Of a DNA stretch of 64,000 nucleotides, positions 44,200 through 56,296 are shown in pieces (the stretch's first letter is position 1; each line of letters begins with the position of its first letter). Source of the DNA: Bremia lactucae (lineage: Eukaryota > Oomycota > Peronosporomycetes > Peronosporales > Peronosporaceae); contig NC_090617.1 in assembly GCF_004359215.1 (NCBI RefSeq), positions 4,998,441-5,062,440 of the forward strand, written 5' to 3'. The notes under the pieces were generated by a model. That model saw nothing but the letters and a program-made list of their open reading frames with translations, did not search any database and was not told the origin of the DNA. The translations under genes were made by a program, and so were the position numbers.

Positions 44200-45370
44200 A
44201 TATGACTCGGCACCTGGTGATGAGGTATCCCTCATCACCTTGAAATTAAAAGTGACAAATGAATTGTCACTTAGAGCCCTAGTGGACTGTGGAACGTCTA
44301 ATAACTTTATTGTCGCCAGTTGCTAGAGGGTCGTAGGCTCAAATATGTTGATTGTGACATCCCTCCAACGGGGATACGGTGCGTCTCGCGACAGGCGCAT
44401 CGATAACAGTAATGAAACGCGTAGTGAAATTTCACTACACGTTAAAAAAATTACAATACGATGATGATTTAATCGTACTGAATTTGGATGACAAATTTGA
44501 TGTCATCCTAGGTTTACTGTGGCTCAGAATACATGAGCCAAGAATCAGTTTGCAGCATCGATCCGTAAAGATGCCTGCCACTTGTTCATCAGATAGATAT
44601 CTGATGAACGTCTTGGAGCGTCCACAAGCTTTTGGATGTACTACGAGTGAGTGCGATGGTCTCACTTGTGTACGGTCGTTAGTACGACTGCACAAGATCG
44701 CAATGTGATTACCAATCACCCGGTGGAGTCAGCTGCCGGCGGCTGTGTGAATGCACAGGCAGCGCAGAAGGTCCACCACTCGAATAAGTCGAGTGGATTT
44801 TTAGACATGAATGTACGCCTAGCGGGCGACATTCAAGAAATATACCGGTTGTCGAAAAGGGGCAACACGACGATCCTAGATCGTAGAGAGTCGACCGTAG
44901 AGGACCCGACTGTGATAGCGCAATCACAGTCGGAATAGCTGAGGGGAATAAGTCCCCACGTACTTGAGAAGAAATCTCCTCAAATAGTTAATGCTGAAGT
45001 AACTAGACTTCAGCATCCCGAATGATTAACCTCTCGCCAGTCTGTGGATAAATCCCAGGAAGAAACCTAGACATTGAATGTTTTGGTTGATGATGGACCA
45101 AAAGTAGGGTATGCGCCTCCGATGTTAACTTCGGAGATAACCCAACTACTAACCTTAGAATCCAAGCGTTTCTTAAGAGAACTGCATAGTGGTAGAATTA
45201 AGCAGATCTGCGTACTCGTCACAGAGGACGAATGCGTAACCGATATTCGGTCAGCGGTATTTTATGCAGAGGACGAACGGGTTCTCAGCAGCTCATCGAT
45301 AAACGAAAGTGTCTCGATGTGAAGACTCGGATTGAGAGATATACATCTTAATCCTGGGAGTCACTTGAGA
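44200..45370 (+). pseudogene. Gypsy retropepsin and protease-RT linker
   Basis: LRALVDCGTSNNFIVASC at about 44272-44325 is the aspartic protease active site (D-C-G-T-S) with the catalytic Asp at 44285; a stop follows directly. The flap and C-terminal part is in the next frame: FDVILGLLWLRIHEP at about 44495-44540. The linker frames (44651-44938, 45074-45322) contain LTCVRSLV- and LHSGRIKQICVLVT-like segments shared with the elements at 28100 and 51600. Confidence 0.75.
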
Positions 45371-45384
45371 CAAATCATTTATAC

Positions 45385-47120
45385 AAGGATTTGATTGAAT
45401 TCAGGGAAGTATTCCTTGAAACAGTTCCATGCGAGTTGCCTAAGGATAAAGGCACTCGACATGAGATCGAGATCGAACCGGGCTCGAAGTACTGTGTCAT
45501 GAAGCAGTGGCCACTGCCTCGTAAACAAGTTCTTGCGATCGATAAATTCTTTACTGATCGATTAAAAGCGGGCCATGTAGCTCTCCGACCTTCTGCGTGC
45601 GGAAGGCCACAGGAGGGTGGCGGATAGTGCACGCATTCAATAAACTGAATGCCGCAACGGTACCGGTACCGGCTCAAACGCCGATACCTAGAAAAGACGT
45701 AATCATAGATGGTATGTCTAAGAGTACCATCTTTTCGTCTATGGATATGATGGATGGATTTTATCAGATCCATATATATATGTGTGAACCGGACATCCCT
45801 ACACATCAGTGAGAATTCCCAGTGGGATGCTGTGGAAATGGCCAGTAATACACACCTTAATAACGTTCCTGCAACATTCAACAGATGCGTAACGAATCTG
45901 TTGAGACCGGTGCGAGAATTCGCACCGAGTTTGTTTGACGATGTATTCGTTCAAAGACAAGCCATGGACGGTAAAACGGACGTGGAAGCTCATAAGAGTC
46001 ACGTTCGTCAGGTTCTTACACTTATGCGAAATCATAAGTTGTACGCAAATCTCAAGAAGTGTATATTCGCTGCAAGCGAAATACCACTTCGTGGGTGCAT
46101 CGTCGGTAAACACGGCGTGCGCCCTGATCCCAAAAAGATCAAGGCAATCACTTACTGGCCAGTTCCAGTCGATGTCAAGGGACTTAGAAAGTTCCTTGGG
46201 CTAGCGGCGTACTTGCACAAATACTCACGCAATTATACCGAGATGACAGTTCATCTCTCTCGTCTCTTAAAAAAAGACGAGAAATGGTTATAGAACGCTG
46301 ATTGTCAGCGTTCCTTTTAAGGTATCAAGCAAAGCTTGATGCAATCGCCCATCTTGGCGATTGCAGATCAAGACAGACCATTCCATGTGGTCTGTGACGC
46401 CAGCGATTTCGCAATCGGCTGCGCGTTAATGCAATACGATACAGATGGCGCGGAGCGCGTCGTCTGTTACCAATCGCGTCAGCTGCAACCAGCTGAATGC
46501 AATTACCCAGTGCATGACAAGGAACTCCTTGCCATGAAATACGCATTGGCTAAATTTAGGGTCTATCTCCTAGGAGATAGACCGTTCTTCGTATATACGG
46601 ACCATGCGTCATTACGCACGGCCGTGAACAGCCCACACCTCTCGCAAAGAATGGCGAGGTGGCTATCCTTCTTCGCGGAGTATAACTTCTCCGTCGAATA
46701 TAAACCAGGACGACTTAATGTCGTCGCTGATGCGTTATCCCGCCGACCCGATTTCGAGCCGGCTGCGCATTCCAAGAGTGGAAATAATCCCACTTTTGCA
46801 ACACTCATTTCATTTGTTCCGTCATCAACCTTATTTGATGACATAAATGAAGCCTACGCAGAAGATAAGGACCTTCTGCGTTTAATGGATCATCTGATGA
46901 ATCCATCCGATAAATCTCTTACAAATTTGCCGGCTTTATATCGATCGTCATCCGATCATACACAACACACAACGGCTTATTGTATTTCACAGCCGTTGCC
47001 GGCGACACTCTACGTGTCGTCGTCCCAACCCACAGTGATTTGCGCTTTCGCATCATGTATGAGTGTCACGATGCACCAACAAGTGAGCATCGTAGACGTG
47101 AGAAAACTTATCTCACAGTA
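45385..47120 (+). pseudogene. Gypsy reverse transcriptase and RNase H
   Basis: RT: EIEPGSKYCVMKQWPLPRKQ, RKATGGWRIVHAFNKLN (after a frameshift), SSMDMMDGFYQI, FAPSLFDDVFVQ (catalytic F-D-D at 45934-45942), NLKKCIFAASEIPL and KFLGLAAYLHKYSRNY. RNase H (46336-47121, 261 aa open): VVCDASDFAIGCALMQYD, YTDHASLRTAVNS and NVVADALSRRPDF. Three frameshifts or stops divide the region. It would copy element RNA into DNA; the present copy cannot give a full polyprotein. Confidence 0.85.
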
Positions 47121-48393
47121 AGCCGCGACTTTTACTGCCCCGCCAGTATCAGTTCGTGCGCAAGTACATTCATGCTTGCGAGGTATGTCAACAGGTAAAG
47201 CCTAGCCCTTTATCTTGTGCACCTCCAACCTCTACCACTTCCGGCAGAATGGTGGTAGTCCGTATATATGGACTTCGTCTTCGGATTTCCTGAAGGCGAC
47301 CACAAAAATAATGGAATCCTTGTTTTTGTAGACAGATTCAACAAGATGGTGCATCTTGTTGCAGTATTAGAGTCGACACGGCTCCGGGCTGTGCCCGTGT
47401 CCTTATCGACACGGTACTTAAACCCCACGGTTCACCCGTGAACTCGACTCGGATAGAGATCCACGGTTCACGGCAGAGTTTTGGAAAACCGTGTTCCGAT
47501 CTCTCGGGACACGGCTGACTACGTCAACTTCTGATCATCCAGAGACAGATGGTCAGACGGAACGCGTAAAATCGCGTCCTCGAAGAGATACATCGAGGTT
47601 ACGTCCAATCGTATCCGAATTGGAGCGAGTTTTTACCGATGGTCGTTTTCGCCATCAATATTTCGGTGCATGCGTCTACAACGCATACACCGTTCTTCGT
47701 GAACGACTTACGCCACCCACGTATGTTCACCCAATAAGAGGGATCCTCTAGTTTAAGAGGATTATGGAATCGCATGAGCAAAACCATTTCTGGCTCATGC
47801 TCATCACGCGTCGAAGTTAACAACGACGCGAATGATGTCGATGTCGAAGAAATCGACATCGAAGATGAGAAAGATCTCATGGCAGTGCGCACAAAGCGCA
47901 CTGAAAAAGACAAGACAAATTAGTCAGCAGAGGAATTTCTGCTGACTCGAGAATCAATAACTGTTTCGTACAGGATTCCATTGCTAACGCAGTGGACCGT
48001 CAGAAACGGAACGCAGACAAACATGAAAGAGCAAACGTTCTTTCATTTAAAATTAATGACCTAGTACTTCCCTCTATGGTAAACTTACCCAAGCGTGTAG
48101 TCACTAATGTGGGTAGCAGTAAACTACTACCCAAGTTCATTGGGCCTTTCCGTGTACTGCATCGCAGAGGCAATGCGTACACAATAGAATTGCCACGTAG
48201 GATGCGAACGCATCCTATGTTTTACGTTGGTTGGCTCCGCCCATACCAGTACGCGGTTTCTTCCGAGGACGGATCTGACCACCCTTTTCAAGAATCCCTA
48301 AAAGATTCTTGTGATCACGTACCAGATTCTCATGTCGGGTTCGAAGATCCTCGAAAGCGCGATGAGCTGACGACAGCTCATCGAAGACAGTGA
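47085..48393 (+). pseudogene. Gypsy integrase with GPY/F module
   Basis: The zinc-binding domain begins near 47085 (HRRREKTYLTVSRDFY). The catalytic core reads MDFVFGFPEGDHKNNGILVF and VDRFNKMVHLVAV (two catalytic Asp) and SDHPETDGQTERV (around the catalytic Glu, about 47530). The C-terminal module is in frame 47992-48393: GPFRVLHRRGNAYTIELP and HPMFYVGWLRPYQ, the GPY/F domain. Several frames; not intact. Confidence 0.85.
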
Positions 48394-48419
48394 TTTTTCC
48401 GTTCCCACTCCAACATCGA

Positions 48420-48880
48420 GTACGCACTCTTCGAACAGTTTTCCAACCGCTCGACATAGTGAGCTTTGCACCGTCTGCCCCAACGATTGACGCTTACCGC
48501 GCTCGTGTTCAAGACCCTCCTCCAATACATGGAGGTAGCGGTCGAGTTTGTCGCTCTTTGACGCTAGATCCGACACATGGGTCGGATCTAATTTTCCCTC
48601 CTCTGCCACAACCATTGGTGGATTCCCACGGTGGTCAACGTTTCCTTGTGGAACGTATCCAAAACCACCGTGATGTGAAGGGGCAGCGAACGAGTTATCT
48701 TGTTCGCTAGCGCGGTTATTTACCTTCGCTTGACAGCTGGCCTCGTTCCCAGCTGGTTGTTGACGTCGAGAGCCTCGTCCGTCAGTGTGACGAGACCCAT
48801 CCGATGGATCAGAAGGTCCTTCGAAAAATACGCGCCCCTGGCGCCTGTAAATCGATTGCAAAACGTCAATCGCATCGCGC
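48420..48880 (+). pseudogene. Integrase C-terminal chromodomain
   Basis: The plus strand reads PLVDSHGGQRFLVERIQNHR and, after QRTSYLVR, a TAG stop, then RGYLPSLDSWPRSQLVVDVE. The order VERI..H..TSYLVRW.GY.PS.DSW is a chromodomain. The preceding proline-rich segment (VQDPPPIHGG) is shared with 440-770. The long minus-strand frame over the same region (48298-49095) is an antisense shadow. Confidence 0.8.
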
Positions 48881-49940
48881 ATCTCGATAGAGATGTGAGC
48901 CCTTGCCCAGGGCGAAGAAAGGGAGTAAACTTCCCCTTTCACTCGTTTCGTGTTGTCGACACAACACGGACAGGGACCATCCTGCCTAACGAGAAGACCG
49001 ATGAAATTTAAACCTTGCGCGGGTTCGTTTCTCAAATTTAACGAGAATCGCGTTAAGTATTTGAAGTCAGGCTTCGCGTTTAATGTCTTTGACATTGCGA
49101 ATAAACGCGCTCCAGGCTTGTATAAACGAGATTTTTCTCACTTGTTGTTGCCACTATACCATCGATGCTTAAGAAAAGCATCGAGATAAAAAAACTTTTT
49201 CGGCGCAAAGTTCTTTGCCCTGGGATCAAGGCCATGAACCTTTCTCGCAGTAAATAAAGGATATTTATTGTGAGGAGTTGTCTCTCCAGACAAACTACTG
49301 ACTAGCCGTTCGGGCAAAAGCCACGGCTTTTTCTCAGGGGCATGACGAAACATTTTATTGTCTACGCTCCACTGAAGCAGGAGTTCCACAAGAACTTTTA
49401 TTACGATGGCTTACGACATCGTCATCACCACGCACAGAGACAAGTGCGGGTGACGGCACGGGAGACGGTGCTGGCCATGAGGAATCATCCTCATCGTCGG
49501 AACCAAACATGCTATACCAAACGCTATTGCACGTCTATCCGATTGATCCCCCTCATTCGAAGGCTCATAATCAGCAGCCTGACGACGATCAGGTGACTGT
49601 TCTGCTCTCCCCGAGTCGGCCATTTCGTCCGACTCGCATCCATCGTCGACCTCCAAAGAGGGGTCGCATTCACGGGGTGACTCACCACGTGCACCCGCAA
49701 CATCTAGTGTTGCGGAGAAGATGATACTACGGCAGACGAAACGTCTGCCGCAAGATACAATAATGCGTTGCCCGCGGTGCATGTACCGCAGCCAAAGGTT
49801 CCGCACTATTCGCAAACCGCATGGACTTGTTAACCAAAGCGATAGAATTGAAAATGATGGTTCTGACCAATCAACATCGTTTTTAATTAAGTGGTCTCAT
49901 AGTGACCACTCTATTCAATGGCAAACAGAGTGATTGTCAT
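48881..49940 (+). other. 3' untranslated part of the gypsy element
   Basis: Between the chromodomain and the polypurine tract. Short frames on both strands (for example 49411-49815 minus and 49509-49724 plus) have low-complexity or antisense character; I see no domain. Some imperfect short palindromes occur (e.g. GTTGCGGAGAAG, ACGGCAGACGAAACGTCTGCCG at about 49730). Confidence 0.5.
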
Positions 49941-49955
49941 TTAAGGGAGGAGTGA
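49941..49955 (+). other. Polypurine tract
   Basis: TTAAGGGAGGAGTGA directly before the LTR start at 49956; the purine run AAGGGAGGAG is the usual primer for plus-strand synthesis in gypsy elements. It marks 49956-50400 as a genuine 3' LTR. Confidence 0.8.
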
Positions 49956-50400
49956 TGTAACGGGGTGTGTCGTTTTATGTAATTAACACTTATGAGGTTT
50001 TTAACTAATGTATTATTGAAAAGGTAGATAATATTTGGAGAATATTACTTTACATAGTAATATATGGAAAGCTTATCCATTAGTAGATATAGGCCATTAT
50101 ATCTACCTGCTCCGCGGTCCAGTCAGCACTGGACGCGCGCAAAGAGATAGATAGATAAGACTTTATTCCATGTTTTGTATTAGTTTATAATTAAGTTAGT
50201 TAGTATTAATAGATAGAAACAGAAGAGCTTGACTATATTAAACACACTTTACTTGCAACTCTTTTTAAAGCAAGTGTTTTAAAGAGAGTCTTCCTCTGCA
50301 CGTACTAGTGTACGTGGAGTGACGTGAGGCACCACTCGCACTGAAGCAGTGCGAAATGGACTTGTACTGAAACAGTACAAATTTGCAGTGCCCCGTTACA
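49956..50400 (+). repeat. 3' LTR (subtype A2)
   Basis: 445 bp, TGTAACGGGGTGTGTCG to GTGCCCCGTTACA. Unlike the A1 LTRs it has AAGCTTATCC and the near-palindrome GTCCAGTCAGCACTGGAC. Its subtype differs from the 5' LTR at 41588, and no target duplication is shared with it (GTGTA against TTCAC). It is followed directly by gag coding sequence of another copy. Confidence 0.85.
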
Positions 50401-50405
50401 TTCAC

Positions 50406-51210
50406 TCATTTGAGTAACATTGCATGAAGAGCGATCGAAGGGCATGAGTTCGGTCGTAGGTGGGCCAGCCGTTGGCGCAATACTGTTAACTCTAAGCACA
50501 GATGAACAACATGCGGCCATTGCCGAGTTCATACAAAATGAACTCGACTTGGCCTTAAAAGTAGCGTTGCTTCACCAGCAAGGCTTTCAACACCCCCGTG
50601 TGCTGAGAGAACAGGGCGCTTAACGAACTGTCAAGACAGCAGCTTAAAGATTAAAATCTCTAAGGTTAAGGCAGTTGAAGACGACTCCCTTCTATAATGG
50701 TTCGTCAAATTAGACGACGCCTGAAGCTCGCCGCATCAATGATGATGCGGCGAAAGTAAAATTTAGCATGTCCAACTTAGCCGGACGTGCCAAATCTTGG
50801 GCCTTACGGCTCACGCTTCACGACCCATTGGTATCTGGGCCGTATGAGGTATTTAAGGCCCGGCTTGGGCAAACATTTGAGCCGCCACGTGCCGGATTCA
50901 GGGCTCGAGCCGAGCTCCTGGATTTAAAGCAGGGCAAGCGTGACCTTCACGCTTATGCCCAACATACATGATACTTGGTCAGTTTTATCGTGAGTCAGAC
51001 AGCTGATAAAAAATACAGGTAACTGTGTTTAATAAAGGTCTTGCAGACGGCCCTCTCGTATACAGAGAGCGAGAAACCTCGCTCTTCAAGTCACAAACGA
51101 TTGCAAATTTGCAATCGTTATCAAAGACGGGCCACTATGCCTATGAGTGTAGTTCCCCACGCCCAGTCATGGCTCAGAAAGTACAGCCATGCATAAATTG
51201 GCAGTATTAA
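50406..51210 (+). pseudogene. Second gypsy gag, leader missing
   Basis: Begins 6-20 bp after the A2 LTR with no primer-binding site. Frames 50420-50623 (HAAIAEFIQNELD) and 50768-50971 (MSNLAGRAKSWALRLTLHD, FEPPRAGFRARAELL) are gag. A damaged knuckle region lies at about 51100-51160. The family is that of gypsy element 1. Stops between the frames. Confidence 0.8.
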
Positions 51211-51529
51211 GCCGTGACGATGCCTGTCTCTCGTTCATTATACGGTCAACTGATGCTTAGAAAGCAACATCTTGTCAGTGCAAAAGTAATAGATCGACTG
51301 TAGAGTCGATCGTAGAGGATCTCGCTGTGGTCACGCAACCCTAGGTAGAGGCAGTTGGAGAGGATACTCTTCAAAAAAATTGAGGAAATAAGTCCTCAAG
51401 AATCTGCGGGAATAAGTGCATAGAAACTTGAGTTCAAAGGTTCCCACGTACCTATGAAAATAAGTTCCAAAGAGGAAATGAGACATTAAATGTCTTAGTA
51501 AACAACGGATCAAGTGTAGGCGCTTATTT

Positions 51530-53640
51530 GATCTGGAGCTAACTTCGGAGATAACTCAATTGTCAACGCTAAAACCGAAACGGTTCTTGTGTGATCTGTA
51601 TAGTGGCAAAGTTAAGCAAATCTGCGTATTTGTCGCAGATGGCAAGTACGTGGCCGATATTCGGTCGGCAATAGTAATTCATGAGAACGAATGGATCTCA
51701 GCAGCTCATCGATGATGCGATGAGAAGACTTGGATGGAACATTTACGTCCAATCCCGGGAGTCTTTAAAGACAACCCCTCTATGTAAGGATTTGATCGAA
51801 TTTAAGGATGTCTTCCCTGAATTAGTACCGTGCGAGTTGCCTAAGGATAAAGGCACTCGACACGAGATGGACCTGATACTCGGTTCGAAATACCGTGTCA
51901 TGAAGCAGTGGGCGTTGCCTCGTGAACAAGTATCAGCGATCGACAAATTATTTGCCGATCGCTTGGCAGCGGGTCATGTGAGGTAGTCAACCTCTCCACG
52001 CAGCTCTCCGACCTTCTGTGTGCCTGAGGCAACAGGACGGTGGAGGATTGTGCATGCGTTCATAAACTTAACGCTGCAAGGGTACCGGCTCAAAAGCCGA
52101 TACCCTGAAAAGACGTAATGATTGATGCTATATCAAAGAGGACTATCTTCCCGTCAATGAATCTGATGGATGGATTCTATCAGGTCTTTTTGTGTGAACA
52201 GGATATTTTGTTCACAGCAGTGAGCATCCCAAGCGGAATGCTATGGGAGTAGCTAGTTATGCCACAGGGACGTAGTAATGCCCCTGCGACATTAAACAGA
52301 TGTGTAACAATTCGGTGCGGGATTTCGCACCGAGTTATTTTGATGACGTCTTTGTTCATTGCAGAGCCATTATGGAAAGTCGGACTTTATAGTACACCGT
52401 ACCGCGTCCGAAAGGGTCTTACACTTATGCGTAAGCATAAGTAATAAAGAAGTGTATATTCGAATTAAGCAAAATACCACTTCTTGTGTGCATCTTGGGT
52501 GCATCGCGGATAAACACGATGTACGCCATGATCCAAAAAAGATCAAGGCGATCACCGACTAGCCTGAGCCAGTCGATGTAAAGGAACTTCGAAAGTTTAT
52601 CGGCTTAGCAACGTACTTACACAAGTATCCCGTAATTATTCCGAAATGACAGTACATGTTTCTTCTTTGTTGAAGGAAAATGCTAATGGGTCATTGAACG
52701 CTGATTGTCAGCGTTTTCGTGAGGGTATCAAGCAAAGCTTGATGCAATAGCCAATATTGGCGTTTGCGGGCCAAGGCAGACCATTTCATGTGGTCTGTGA
52801 CGCCAGCAATTTTGCAATCGGCTGTGCGTTAATGCAATATGACACAGACGACGCGCTCTGCATCGTCTGTTATTAATCGCGTCAGCTGCAACCAGCTGAA
52901 CGCAACTATCTAGTGCCTGATAAGAAAATCTTTGCCATGAAATATGCACTAGGGTCTATCTCTTGGAAGATAGACCGTTCACTGTTGATACCGACCATGC
53001 GTCTTTACGCACAACCGTAAACACTCCACACTCGCAAACAATGGCGAGAGTGTTGTCTTTCTTCGCGGAGTATAACTTCTCCGTGGAATATAAACCAGGA
53101 CGACTTAGTGTCGTCGCTGATGCCCTTCCGCGCCGGCCCGATTTTAAGACGGCTGCGCAAATCAACAGTGAGCATATGGCCACTGTTGCAACAACAAGCG
53201 TTCTGTCATCAACATTATTTGACGACGTTAGAAGAGCTTATTAACAAGATAAGGCCCTTAAAGGGCTAGTGGATTACCTTAAAAACCCATGCCAACAATC
53301 CCTAAAAGGATTGTCGAAACTGTATCGTTTTTCAACAGATCGATACGCAACACGCAATAATTTACTGTATTACACAGCCATTGCTGGCGACACACCTCCT
53401 GTCGTCATCTCCCATAATGATTTGCGTTTACGGATCATTAATGAGGGTCACGATGCACCAATACGTGAGCATCGTAGACGTGAGAAAACTTATATCACGA
53501 TAAGTCGCGACTTCTACTAGCCACGCCAGTATGAGTTCGTCCGCAAGTACATACGCGTTTGCGAAGCATGTCAACAGGCGAAGCCCAGTGCTTTCTCCCG
53601 TGCTCCGTTACAACCTCTGCCATTCTAAAGGAATATTTGT
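51530..53640 (+). pseudogene. Second gypsy pol (RT, RNase H, integrase start)
   Basis: RT N-terminus in frame 51681-51986 (GSKYRVMKQWALPREQVSAI), palm at about 52150-52200, FDDVFVH near 52335-52360, then RNase H (CDASNFAIGCALMQYD, DTDHASLRTTVN, SVVADALPRRPDF) to 53240 and the integrase zinc finger (EFVRKYIRVCEACQQAKP, about 53535-53590). Similarity ends at about 53640. Many frameshifts and small deletions; clearly dead. Confidence 0.8.
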
Positions 53641-53721
53641 CAATTTGCGATATAGCGGAATAATGAAACTGTTCATTCTTAATCTGTAGTTTTTATTTAA
53701 TTAAAACAAACAGATGGGGAG

Positions 53722-54276
53722 TGTAGGCGGGCACGTCGTAATGCGGCCACGCTCTACTTAGGCACACACCCTACCACAGCGAGGAAGCTATTAAACCTGC
53801 TTCTCTTGCGTGCAGTGAGGCAGTTGTGGTGGGCGCGTTAGCGACCTCACCCAACACACTAAGAACTCTGGTTAAGTGTCGTCACGGGAGCGGTAATCCG
53901 TCTCCTCGTGCGCACTTACCAAGTAGGAAGTAGTTTTCAGACTGATTTATATTTAATAGAATTAAATACAAATACCTATTTTTACCAATTAAAATGTTAT
54001 CTCTATAGATATCATTTAATATGTATTGCGAGCGTATCTTTATAGATACCTCGCGTAACGGATGACGCTAGCCGTCATCACGGATGACGCTGGGCGTCAT
54101 CCCTCCTAATGTGAATGCACCCATGTGCATCACATCCACAAGGGTTGGTCACAAATGTGCACCACACCCGAGTGTTGGGTCTAATTACTATTATTTAGTA
54201 ATTGACCATCCCCTTAAGTACACCAAGTGTACTTAACGGGGACTGTGTAACATTAGGGCAACTTTAGCCCGTTACA
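53722..54276 (-). repeat. LTR type B, complete, minus orientation
   Basis: 555 bp. Sense start TGTAACGGGCTAAAG (right end) and sense end CGTGCCCGCCTACA (left end). It contains a direct duplication of the GGATGACGCT..CGTCATC block at 54060-54100 that the copy at 41085 lacks. No primer-binding site or polypurine tract adjoins it, and no 5-bp flanking repeat is seen (GGGAG against CGTTA), so it is probably a displaced or truncated remnant. Confidence 0.8.
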
Positions 54277-55658
54277 CGTTAAGACTATGTATATCACAAA
54301 TATTAGTCGGTGTTAAATATTACGGTAAATCAAGGAGCAGAGATCATGCCAAATATGCATAAAGCGATGCCCTTCTGTGGTGCAATTTCGAGATATCGTT
54401 GCATGGCTTAGTGTAGGCCGCTGCAGTGCCGGAGAGAATAGCCACAAAAATTGACGAGTCTAGCCCTGGCTACGCACGACGATTTATATTTTTTTACTAA
54501 ATATTTTTTTTACTTGACTCAACTTCTTGAAAACACTACCAGGACTTAGGCGTGCTACTTTAGCATTTCAACGTGGATTCTTATTATCTATGTCGATGGA
54601 AGTTTTTACAGGTGAGCCTACGAAAGCCTTACGTAGCGGTAAAAACACAGAGCTAGAAAAAAAACACTGACTGACAATGACTCGACAAGTTGGAAATCGG
54701 TGACACCAAAGCACATACCGCAGTGTGGATGTCATTCATAAGCGACATGTGTGGTCCATGTCGCTTTCAAGGGGATATTATGTTCCAGCTGTGCCATGAG
54801 AGCTGACTTTCAGAGCTTTATGTTCTTTTTGAAATATACAACATTTGTTTGATAACATCAAAATGTCATGCTGGTGAAGCCCCATATGAGGTTGTAGCTA
54901 AATTTGAATGGCTGCAGTCAAGCTTACTAGCTCGTCTATGCATGGACGAAGATCTTACGTCGCAGGTTCGCGGCCTGTCACGTTTCGAAAATTTAAACAT
55001 TCAAAGAATAATTTACATTTAAGAGTATGAGAAATTTATCGTATAAATGCATCGAAACTCTCACCGAACGTGAGTTTCGGTATGAGATAGATCTCGTGTC
55101 CGGCGCTAGCTATTGTCGGAAGTTATAGTCAGAGACAATAATCTTTGCCGATAAAAAAATGCAATGTTCACTGGAGGTCCGCGAAGGTTGTAGTGTTCTT
55201 GCCAAGAATAAGATTGATATTTATTGTCTCGATGATGGTCGTGTTAGACATATAAGCGTTCATTTGTGCAGAGAAAGGCTTGTATTGCAATGAAATACCA
55301 GTAATGGGGACCACGTAGCTAGCCTTATGTATTAAAACCGGCAAAGAACAAGCCATCGGGTCAACGCAGCATTAGGTTAAGAGATGCAACATTTACATAT
55401 TCGTGTGTTCTAGCTAACTGCTAGACTTACATAACCCTGGCCCTTTTTCATGCCATCACATAACATTGTCACTTTAGGTTTGAAAGTAGCTTTTTTGAGT
55501 GAATTGGTGCATTTGGCACCTTCTTAGCGACCATTCACGGATCAAAAGCCAGTGCGTTTTTAAGTATGATTTTAGTGCTTTGCATACCCGAGGTTATTGT
55601 ATGGATAGCGACTTAAGGCTGACACCTGCTTTTTGTTGACAATGATTTTTAACTGCAA
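54277..55658. other. Unassigned sequence inside the LTR complex; possible RT scrap
   Basis: No long frame. A stretch near 55060-55130 reads FRYEIDLVSGASYCRKL on the plus strand, like the start of a gypsy RT (normally EIDLVPGxKYCV), but nothing convincing follows. No polypurine tract precedes the LTR at 55659. Confidence 0.4.
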
Positions 55659-56100
55659 TGTAACGGGGTGTATCGCTACATGAAATTAACACTTAAAGGT
55701 TGTTAATTAATATATTATCTAAGAGGTAGATAATATTTGGGGGATATTACTTTATATAGTAATGTTCAGAATTCTTATCCATAAAAAGGTATAGACCATT
55801 ATATCTATTTATTCCACAGACTAATCAGCTGTAGAGATAAACAAAAGAGAGATACAGATAAGATAAGATAAGAATTAAATTGCAGGTTTAGTATTCGATT
55901 ATGATTAAGTTAGCATTACAATATATAAAGAGAGATACTTAATTATATTAATATTTACCCTCTTTAAGCTAGTTACCTTAAAGAGAAGTCTTCCTCTGCA
56001 CGTACTAGTGTACGTGAAAGAACGTAAGGCATCACTCGCATCTGAAGCAGTGCGAAGCGGACTTGTACTGAAGCAGTACAAGTAGTAGTGCCCCGTTACA
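55659..56100 (+). repeat. LTR (A1) at the right end of the complex
   Basis: 442 bp, TGTAACGGGGTGTATCG to GTGCCCCGTTACA, most similar to 41588-42190 and 27254-27704. It is followed by GTGTA and the missing tail of the type B LTR, whereas the sequence before it (AACTGCAA) is not a polypurine tract. Confidence 0.85.
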
Positions 56101-56175
56101 GTGTAACATTAGGTCAACTGTAGCCGTTACAGGATCCATGCAACGACGATTCCTGTAACGGGCTACAGTTGCCCT
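56101..56175. repeat. Tail of the interrupted type B LTR plus an inverted type B start
   Basis: 56101-56131 (GTGTAACATTAGGTC.. to GTTACA) matches the end of the B LTR at 54246-54276. After 22 bp, 56154-56175 (TGTAACGGGCTACAGTTGCC) is the same LTR end in the opposite orientation, cut off after about 22 bases. Confidence 0.7.
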
Positions 56176-56296
56176 ACAGCATAGATTGATATCCTTGATG
56201 CTATTAATATCGAGCAGAAGGCATTTACTTGCCAATTACGCAAAAGACTGCAAGGCTAGCGTTAATAAGCATCAATGTACGTCTCGTCAAGAAAAA

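Larger units (their letters stand above)
41588..56100 (+). mobile_element. Nested gypsy complex bounded by A1 LTRs and GTGTA target duplication
   Basis: GTGTA lies just outside both outer A1 LTRs (41583-41587 and 56101-56105), and the type B LTR resumes after the second. Inside are, in order: an A1 LTR with a gag-pol of one element, polypurine tract, an A2 LTR, a second gag-pol without leader, a type B LTR, about 1.4 kb of unassigned sequence and the second A1 LTR. The simplest history is one A1 element inserted in the old type B LTR and later altered by insertions or LTR-LTR recombination. Confidence 0.7.

Noticed and set aside
48298..49095. 265-aa minus-strand frame between integrase and 3' LTR, with a similar plus-strand frame at 184-516 in gypsy element 1; looked like a conserved antisense accessory gene.
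   Set aside because: The opposite strand in both places encodes the integrase chromodomain (VERIQNHR, SYLVR, RGYLPSLDSW). Conservation of the antisense frame is explained by conservation of the sense protein.
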